Origin: Syntrophomonadaceae bacterium
Lineage (GTDB): Bacteria; Bacillota; Dethiobacteria; DTU022
Length of the DNA: 12,061 nt
Direction: 5' to 3'
NCBI GenBank assembly: GCA_003558195.1
Contig: PWMM01000015.1
Location: 1 to 12,061, forward strand
Positions within the stretch are counted from its first letter, which is position 1. Each line of letters opens with the position of its first letter. Both the position numbers and the translations under genes were made by a program. Below are positions 1 through 4,812 of this stretch, piece after piece. A model generated the notes under the pieces. That model did no database searches. It saw only the letters and a list, made by a program, of their open reading frames with translations, and was not told where the DNA came from.

Positions 1-726
1 CACTCGGAGTTGGCCTGGATCTTAAACTGTATCACCCCAATGGGCTGGCTGCATCGCATGACCCAGTTTAAAGAGAAATCCGATAAGCAAAAAGAAGAAG
101 TTAGTGTGGGATTATTTGATTACCCTGTATTACAGGCAGCCGATATTCTTCTTTATGATACGCACATGGTGCCTGTGGGAGAGGATCAAAAGCAGCATGT
201 TGAACTTTGTCGTGATATTGCCCAGCGTTTTAATTACCGCTTCGGTGATGTGTTTGTGCTCCCAGAACCTTTTATCCCCCCGGTTGGCGGACGGGTTATG
301 GGGCTATCAAATCCTGACAAAAAAATGAGCAAAAGTGAAGAAAAGAAAGAAGACGCCATATTGCTCCTGGACAGTGCTGATGATATCAGGAAAAAAATCA
401 AGAAAGCAACTACTGATTCGCAGCGAGATATTCGTTTTGATGAAAGCCGTCCCGGGGTTAATAATTTACTTACGATCTATCAGTTACTGACTGAAAAAAG
501 CAGGGAAGATCTCGAAAACCATTTTTCCAGTAAGTCTTACAAAGATTTAAAAGAGGAGCTGGCTGAAGTAGTGGTTGAAAAATTAAAGCCATTACAGGAA
601 AGGTATTATGAATTAACCAGTGAAAGTGACTACTTCGACGAAATGCTTAAAAGAGGTGCGGAAAAAGCTGCAGAGCAGGCCGATCGAAAGATGGAACAGG
701 TTTCTAAGCATATGGGTCTAAAATAA
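1..726 (+). CDS. trpS: Tryptophanyl-tRNA synthetase, C-terminal part (5' end outside window)
   Basis: Class I aminoacyl-tRNA synthetase that charges tRNA-Trp with tryptophan in the cytoplasm. The reading frame is open from base 1 (HSELAWILNC...), so the gene enters from the left and an internal TTG at 10 is not its start. Recognisable bacterial TrpRS blocks are LNCITPMGWLHRMTQFKEKS, the GEDQKQHVELCRDIAQRFN substrate-binding segment, and the class I signature KMSKS at 322-336, which contacts ATP. The tail ends in a helix-rich region and a TAA at 724-726. The 241 codons present, against a usual length near 330, mean that roughly 85-90 N-terminal residues with the HIGH-type motif lie upstream. 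scpA follows after 42 nt with no terminator between them, so co-transcription is plausible. The identification is secure. Confidence 0.96.
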   Translation, partial: HSELAWILNCITPMGWLHRMTQFKEKSDKQKEEVSVGLFDYPVLQAADILLYDTHMVPVGEDQKQHVELCRDIAQRFNYRFGDVFVLPEPFIPPVGGRVMGLSNPDKKMSKSEEKKEDAILLLDSADDIRKKIKKATTDSQRDIRFDESRPGVNNLLTIYQLLTEKSREDLENHFSSKSYKDLKEELAEVVVEKLKPLQERYYELTSESDYFDEMLKRGAEKAAEQADRKMEQVSKHMGLK

Positions 727-768
727 ATAATTTCTGGGGACAGCCATAATCAGTTAAAAAGGAGCTTT

Positions 769-1575
769 ATGGTAGAACAAGCCGGGTATAAGATAAAACT
801 ACCTACTTTTGAAGGACCATTTGACTTACTCTTCCACCTGGTAAAGAAAGCGGAGGTCGACATCTGGTCGATTTCTATTGCTGATATTACCGAACAGTAT
901 TTAGCCTATCTCCAGTCCATGAAAGAGCTAAACCTGGAAATAGCCAGTGAATTTTTGGTTATGGCAGCCACTCTATTGCGCCTGAAATCGAAGCTGCTAC
1001 TGCCCCGTTCTTCTAAATTCAAAGAGCAGGAAGAAGAGGAAGAACTTTTTGAAATAAATACCGCTGAAGAGCTTTTTCAGCGTTTAGAAGAATACAGGGT
1101 ATTTAAAAAAGCCGCTCTTAAACTGAGACAGAATGAAGAAGAGCAGAAAAAAGTTTATTTGCGCTCAACGGGCGGCCAAAAAGTTATGGTTTTAACGAGG
1201 CAGGAATCTGTTTATACCATCTGGGAGGGCGCCCACCACCTCAGCGATATCATGCAACATTTCGCAAAAGTTGCTTCACAGAGGGAATATATCCCTGCCT
1301 TTAGTGCCGTAGAGGATTTTGTCATTGTCAGGAAAGCGGATTACATTCAGTCGTTGTTAGAACAAAACCAGCGGCCCATGCTAATGAAGGATTTTGTAAA
1401 CGGTCCTGACCTGTGGGAAATTATCATAACTTTTATTGCCTTGCTGGAAATGTCCAGGAAAAATAAAGTCAACCTTTACCAGGAACGGCAGTTCGGGCCA
1501 ATCCTGGTTACCTTGTGGGAGGAAGATTTTAAGGAGGAAAAGAGTGGAGAAAGAACAGCAAAAGAAAGCAATTGA
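769..1575 (+). CDS. scpA: Segregation and condensation protein A (kleisin ScpA)
   Basis: ScpA is the kleisin that bridges the two heads of the SMC dimer and, with ScpB, forms the bacterial condensin complex on the nucleoid. The 268-residue protein opens with the family signature FEGPFDLLFHLVKKAEVDIW (residues 14-33), followed by the helix ASEFLVMAATLLRLKSKLLL (59-78) typical of the N-terminal SMC-neck-binding domain. An acidic linker follows (EQEEEEELFE, about 86-95). The C-terminal winged helix includes TFIALLEMSR (221-230) and QFGPI. The length is slightly above the B. subtilis protein (about 250). The ATG at 769 is preceded by AAAAAGGAG (756-764) at a normal distance. The last 32 nt overlap scpB, which fits translational coupling of two subunits needed in fixed ratio. 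Confidence 0.96.
   Translation: MVEQAGYKIKLPTFEGPFDLLFHLVKKAEVDIWSISIADITEQYLAYLQSMKELNLEIASEFLVMAATLLRLKSKLLLPRSSKFKEQEEEEELFEINTAEELFQRLEEYRVFKKAALKLRQNEEEQKKVYLRSTGGQKVMVLTRQESVYTIWEGAHHLSDIMQHFAKVASQREYIPAFSAVEDFVIVRKADYIQSLLEQNQRPMLMKDFVNGPDLWEIIITFIALLEMSRKNKVNLYQERQFGPILVTLWEEDFKEEKSGERTAKESN
1531..1546 (+). promoter_or_regulatory. Ribosome binding site fixing the scpB start
   Basis: AAGGAGG at 1531-1537 is a perfect Shine-Dalgarno match, 6 nt ahead of GTG 1544-1546. It lies inside the scpA coding region. It decides the scpB start in favour of GTG 1544 over an upstream in-frame ATG at 1436, which would add 36 residues of non-ScpB-like sequence (MPCWKCPGKIK...). Confidence 0.9.
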
Positions 1576-2125
1576 GGCCCTGCTTTTTTTAAGTGAGGAA
1601 CCGATTAAACCGGATAAACTGGCGGTGGTCCTTTCTACATCCAATACTGAAGCAGAAAAAATTGTCCGAGAACTGCAGGCTGATTTATCGAACCAGGGAC
1701 GGGGTTTGCAGATTTTTGAAGCTGCAGGTGGATTTCAGATGGGGACCTTGCCCGAACTATCTCCCGTACTGGAAAAAGCCTTTAGCGAGGAAGTATCAAG
1801 TAATCTTTCGAATGCAGCGCTTGAGGTTTTGGCCATCATTGCCTATAAGCAACCGGTGACCAGGATTGAGATTGAATCCATCCGGGGGGTCAGAAGCGAG
1901 CATGTTCTTGAAAACCTTTTAAAACGCAAGTTAATTAAAGTTACCGGGCGCAAAGAAGGACCCGGGCGTCCGCTGCTCTACGGCACCACCGCAGATTTTT
2001 TGAAGTATTTTGGGTTAAAAGAACTCGATGAGTTGCCCGAACTGGCAATGGGAAATGACAGTGAAGGTGAGGATTTTAAAAACCCGGCTGAAGGAGGCAG
2101 CAGCCAGGCAGGAGCTGTAAAATAA
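1544..2125 (+). CDS. scpB: Segregation and condensation protein B (ScpB)
   Basis: ScpB is the dimeric winged-helix partner of ScpA in the SMC condensin complex. Starting at GTG 1544 the protein is 193 residues, the usual family length, and begins MEKEQQKKAIEALLFLSEEP as ScpB proteins do. The second winged helix carries the strongest family signature: LEVLAIIAYKQPVTRIEIES, IRGVRSEHVLENLLKRKLIK, then GRKEGPGRPLLYGTTADFLK and YFGLKELDELPEL. The C-terminal 20-25 residues are acidic and Gly/Ser-rich, probably disordered. The gene overlaps scpA by 32 nt in a different frame and has its own strong internal ribosome binding site. In B. subtilis and many relatives sporulation genes (dacB, spmA, spmB) lie between scpB and the rluB homologue; here rluB follows directly after 105 nt. 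Confidence 0.95.
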   Translation: MEKEQQKKAIEALLFLSEEPIKPDKLAVVLSTSNTEAEKIVRELQADLSNQGRGLQIFEAAGGFQMGTLPELSPVLEKAFSEEVSSNLSNAALEVLAIIAYKQPVTRIEIESIRGVRSEHVLENLLKRKLIKVTGRKEGPGRPLLYGTTADFLKYFGLKELDELPELAMGNDSEGEDFKNPAEGGSSQAGAVK

Positions 2126-2176
2126 CAGCGGCTGTTTATTTAAGGTTAAGGGCACCGACCTTACATAAAATAAAGC

Positions 2177-2206
2177 TTAATCCTCTAAAGCAGGTTTAAC
2201 TATAAA
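2177..2206 (+). promoter_or_regulatory. Possible sigma-A-type promoter upstream of rluB
   Basis: TATAAA at 2201-2206 (5 of 6 matches to the -10 consensus) lies 18 nt after TTAATC at 2177-2182 (a poor -35, 3 of 6). The 105-nt scpB-rluB gap is the second largest in the first block, so an extra promoter would make sense. The -35 is weak, and AT-rich DNA gives such matches by chance. Confidence 0.22.
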
Positions 2207-2230
2207 AATTAAGGAGCAAGGTGATTTCAG

Positions 2231-2950
2231 ATGAGGCTGGCAAAATACCTGGCTCGAGCCGGTGTAGCTTCCCGGCGTCAAGCCGAGGTATTAATTAGTG
2301 AGGGGCGAGTAGAAGTTAACGGGCAGGTTGTTGAAAAACCACAAACATTAGTTGAAGATCAAGATAAAGTTACAGTAAACGGGAGCCTTGTTGAAAATGT
2401 TGAGTCAAAATGCTATTTATTGCTGCATAAACCCCCGGGTTACATCTCTACAGTTAAGGATACTCACAACCGTCCTACCGTCCTTGATTTAATAAATGGT
2501 ATTGAAGCTCGACTTTATCCGGTAGGAAGGCTAGATGCCGACACCAGTGGGATCTTGTTATTGACCAATGATGGTGAAATGGCTTTCCGTTTAACACATC
2601 CCAGCTTTCAGGTTAAGAAAAAGTACCTGGCCCTGGTATCTGGTATTCCCAACCGGGAATCACTTGATACATTGCGTAAAGGGGTTGCCATTGAAAACCA
2701 TCATACTGCTCCAGCAGGAGTAAAGCTCTTAGAGCGAAAAGTTCAAATAAACAAAGCCTTGCTTGAATTAACCCTGATCGAGGGGAAAAAAGGGCAGGTA
2801 AAAAAAATGTGCAGGGCAATTAACCATCCTGTAGTCAAGTTGCACCGGGAAGAGTTTGCCGGCCTTAAAGTTGGTGAATTACCTGAAGGCAAATATCGTT
2901 TTCTCTCAGAGCAAGAGGTAAAATGGCTCTACCGGCTGGTAAAACTATAA
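2231..2950 (+). CDS. rluB: Ribosomal large-subunit pseudouridine synthase, RsuA/RluB family
   Basis: Converts a specific uridine of rRNA (in RluB, a helix of 23S rRNA near the peptidyl-transferase centre) to pseudouridine during ribosome assembly. Residues 1-47 form an S4 RNA-binding domain (RLAKYLARAGVASRRQAEVL). The catalytic domain follows, with LLLHKPPGYIS (63-73), the active-site motif GRLDADTSGILLLTNDG (99-115; D102 is the predicted nucleophilic aspartate), RLTHP, and the late motif EGKKGQVKKMCRAINHPV. The length (239) is normal. ATG 2231 is preceded by a split Shine-Dalgarno, AAGGAG at 2211-2216 and AGGTGAT at 2219-2225; the second half is at the better distance. The family is certain. 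Assignment to RluB rather than RsuA rests on the Firmicute neighbourhood next to scpB and is less sure. Confidence 0.92.
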   Translation: MRLAKYLARAGVASRRQAEVLISEGRVEVNGQVVEKPQTLVEDQDKVTVNGSLVENVESKCYLLLHKPPGYISTVKDTHNRPTVLDLINGIEARLYPVGRLDADTSGILLLTNDGEMAFRLTHPSFQVKKKYLALVSGIPNRESLDTLRKGVAIENHHTAPAGVKLLERKVQINKALLELTLIEGKKGQVKKMCRAINHPVVKLHREEFAGLKVGELPEGKYRFLSEQEVKWLYRLVKL

Positions 2951-3039
2951 TTTCTCAGAGCCTTGCATATTATTGTCATAAGTGAGAGAATAGAACTGTT
3001 TTAAAGCGTTTAACAAATCAATTGAGTTGGAGATTGCTA

Positions 3040-3405
3040 GTGACTGATTTTAAACAAGCCAGGGGCATTAGAGGTGCAACCACCGTAAAGCAAAATACCA
3101 GGGAAGCTATTCTTACCGAAACTTCAAAGCTCCTTTCAGAAATAGTTAAGAATAATAATATTGAGATTAATGATATTGCCGCAATCTTTTTTTCAGCAAC
3201 CCCGGATTTAAACAACGCTTTTCCGGCAAAAGCAGCCAGGGATTTAGGATGGCAAACTACCCCATTATTCTGTCATGTGGAGATCGATGTACCTGGTGCT
3301 CTGAAAAAATGTATCCGCATTTTAATGCTGGTAAACACAATCCTGGAACCACATCAGGTTAACCATATTTATTTAAAAGAAACAACCCGGCTGCGAGAGC
3401 AGTGA
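3040..3405 (+). CDS. aroH: Chorismate mutase, AroH (trimeric pseudo-alpha/beta-barrel) type
   Basis: Catalyses the Claisen rearrangement of chorismate to prephenate, the branch point to phenylalanine and tyrosine. The 121-residue protein matches the small monofunctional B. subtilis-type AroH end to end: RGIRGATTV near the N-terminus, SATPDLNNAFPAKAARDLGW in the middle, EIDVPGALKKCIRILM, then HIYLKETTRLR. Residues equivalent to the known B. subtilis active site are all present: R11 (Arg7), E81 (Glu78), R93 (Arg90) and Y111 (Tyr108), so it should be active. I place the start at GTG 3040, 7 nt after TTGGAG (3027-3032). An upstream in-frame TTG at 3022 lacks such a site. No other aromatic pathway gene lies in the window. 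The 89-nt gap before the gene holds no convincing promoter. Confidence 0.94.
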   Translation: MTDFKQARGIRGATTVKQNTREAILTETSKLLSEIVKNNNIEINDIAAIFFSATPDLNNAFPAKAARDLGWQTTPLFCHVEIDVPGALKKCIRILMLVNTILEPHQVNHIYLKETTRLREQ

Positions 3406-3410
3406 ACCAG

Positions 3411-3432
3411 CCTTTAATAAAAAAAGGTTTTT
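3411..3432 (+). terminator. Weak terminator-like hairpin between aroH and cmk
   Basis: CCTTT (3411-3415) can pair with AAAGG (3423-3427) around a 7-nt A/T loop, followed by five T (3428-3432). The five-pair, mostly A-U stem is weak, so at most partial termination or attenuation is expected before cmk. Confidence 0.3.
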
Positions 3433-3457
3433 AAAAAGGAAGAGCGAATAAAATTAA

Positions 3458-4126
3458 ATGCCAGGCAAGAGTAGAAATTCTAAAATTGCTATAGACGGCC
3501 CGGCCGGTGCTGGAAAAAGTTCAGTTACTAAAGAGGTGGCACGCCGGCTTAATTTGCGTTACCTTGACACAGGTGCGATGTACAGGGCTATTACCTTAAA
3601 ATTGATCCAGGAAAATGTGGACATTACAGATCAAAAATTGATTGCCGAAATCCTCAAAAATACTAATATCAAGTTTAATGAGCAGGAAGAGATCTTTTTA
3701 GATGGCAAACCGGTTGCTGCTGAAATACGCAGCTCTGCGGTTAACCAACTGGTTTCCCCGGTTTCTGCCATTCCCATGGTTCGCCGCCGGCTGGTTGAAA
3801 TGCAGCAGGCGATCGCAAAAGAATCGAAGGGAATTGTGATGGAAGGTAGAGATATTGCATCGATAGTAATGCCGGATGCTGATTATAAGATATACCTTGA
3901 TGCTTCAATCGAAGAGCGGGCTAGAAGGAGAAGAAAGGAACAGCTTGAGAAAGGGATAGAGATGACAGAACTGGAAGTAATAGCTGAAATAAAAAACAGG
4001 GATTTAATTGATTCCGGGAGGGAAGACTCTCCGCTAACCAGGGTACAGGATGCTGTTGTTATTGACACCACTGATCTGGCTTTTGATGAAGTTGTAGATA
4101 AAATCACTGGTCTAGTCAACAATTAG
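3458..4126 (+). CDS. cmk: Cytidylate kinase (CMP/dCMP kinase)
   Basis: Phosphorylates CMP and dCMP with ATP, recycling nucleotides from RNA and phospholipid turnover. The 222-residue protein has the family length. It shows the P-loop IAIDGPAGAGKSS (10-22), the substrate-binding DTGAMYRA (37-44), GRDIASIVMPDADYKIYLDA (130-149), the arginine-rich lid ERARRRRKE (153-161) and the RDLIDSGREDSPL block. GRDIAS differs slightly from the commoner GRDIGT. ATG 3458 is the only reasonable start because the preceding in-frame codon is TAA. The purine-rich AAAAAGGAAGAG (3433-3444) is unusually far upstream, so initiation may be modest. cmk next to an S1-protein gene is a widely conserved arrangement (E. 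coli cmk-rpsA, B. subtilis cmk-ypfD); here plsC lies between. Spacing to plsC is 19 nt. Confidence 0.96.
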   Translation: MPGKSRNSKIAIDGPAGAGKSSVTKEVARRLNLRYLDTGAMYRAITLKLIQENVDITDQKLIAEILKNTNIKFNEQEEIFLDGKPVAAEIRSSAVNQLVSPVSAIPMVRRRLVEMQQAIAKESKGIVMEGRDIASIVMPDADYKIYLDASIEERARRRRKEQLEKGIEMTELEVIAEIKNRDLIDSGREDSPLTRVQDAVVIDTTDLAFDEVVDKITGLVNN

Positions 4127-4145
4127 ATGCCTTGAAAGAAGCCAG

Positions 4146-4766
4146 GTGAAAAGTTTGTTCTATCAAGCTCTCCGTTTATTCTATCTTTTAGTAATTAAAA
4201 TATTATACCGGGTTAAGATTCATGGTAGGGATAATATACCTGGACGAGTACCCTTTATTGTGTGTTCGAATCATTTAAGTTGGCTGGATCCGGTAATTGT
4301 CGGAATAATATTTCCAGGCTCGTATAAAATTCATTTCATGGCTAAAAAAGAACTTTTCAACTATGCCTTTAGTGCCTATTTATTAAAAAAAGTAGGTGCC
4401 TTTCCGCTTAACCGGAAAGATGCAGATTATGCTGCGATTAAGAAAGCTTATCAACTTTTAGAGAATGGGCAGGTGGTGGGGCTTTTCCCGGAAGGGTCAA
4501 GAAGCAAAAGCGGTAAGTTACAAAAACCTTATAGTGGTGCAGCTTATATCGCTATCCGAAGCGGTGTGCCGATTGTGCCGGTGGCTATTGCCGGACCCTA
4601 CAGGTTGTTTAAAAAATTACATGTTTTTATCGGGCCCCCTTTTGTTTTGCCTCCCCTGACTTATAGCCGTAAAGAGGATCGTAAAGCCCGTTTAGAAGAA
4701 ATGAGCAATCAAATTATGGATCAAATAAGGGATTTATTTCCTGAAGGTCATATCAATAAGACTTAA
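4146..4766 (+). CDS. plsC: 1-acyl-sn-glycerol-3-phosphate acyltransferase (PlsC/LPAAT)
   Basis: Membrane-associated enzyme that acylates the sn-2 position of lysophosphatidate to make phosphatidate, the second acylation of phospholipid synthesis. The four acyltransferase motifs are in order: NHLSWLDPV with the HX4D catalytic pair (H43, D48), VGAFPLNRKDAD, FPEGSRSKSGK (114-124), and GVPIVPVAI (140-148). A hydrophobic N-terminal stretch (LFYQALRLFYLLVIKILY) can act as a membrane anchor. At 206 residues the length is typical. The start is ambiguous: GTG 4146 follows GAAAGAAG closely, while TTG 4155, three codons later, sits 5 nt after AGGTGA (4144-4149). The first enzyme of the pathway, plsY, is encoded 5.2 kb downstream. 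Confidence 0.94.
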   Translation: MKSLFYQALRLFYLLVIKILYRVKIHGRDNIPGRVPFIVCSNHLSWLDPVIVGIIFPGSYKIHFMAKKELFNYAFSAYLLKKVGAFPLNRKDADYAAIKKAYQLLENGQVVGLFPEGSRSKSGKLQKPYSGAAYIAIRSGVPIVPVAIAGPYRLFKKLHVFIGPPFVLPPLTYSRKEDRKARLEEMSNQIMDQIRDLFPEGHINKT

Positions 4767-4798
4767 GGATAATTGATTAGAATTGTAATAGATGATTT

Positions 4799-4812
4799 GG
4801 AGTGATAATTTG
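4799..4812 (+). promoter_or_regulatory. Ribosome binding site fixing the ispH::rpsA start
   Basis: GGAG at 4799-4802 (within GGAGTGAT) is 7 nt ahead of TTG 4810-4812. An upstream in-frame ATG at 4792 has no Shine-Dalgarno sequence (preceded by AATTGTAATAG). With TTG as residue 1 the first cluster cysteine is Cys12, the same number as in E. coli IspH, which supports this start. Confidence 0.75.

Noticed and set aside
1436..1543. ATG at 1436 as the start of scpB
   Set aside because: It would add 36 residues unlike ScpB, all overlapping scpA. GTG 1544 has a perfect AAGGAGG at 6 nt.
2114..2163. Hairpins GCTGT/ACAGC and TAAGGT/ACCTTA after scpB as a terminator
   Set aside because: The stems are only 5-6 bp and no T run follows; the T-rich stretch lies between the two stems in the wrong place.
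2973..3004. TTGTCA at 2973 as a -35 box for aroH
   Set aside because: No acceptable -10 hexamer occurs 16-18 nt downstream.
4263..4273. TTCGAATC, resembling the T-loop of a tRNA
   Set aside because: It lies within the plsC coding frame at the conserved NHLSW motif, and no acceptor or anticodon arms surround it.
4792..4809. ATG at 4792 as the start of ispH::rpsA
   Set aside because: It has no ribosome binding site and adds six residues ahead of the conserved IspH N-terminus. TTG 4810 has GGAG at 7 nt and gives Cys12 as in E. coli.
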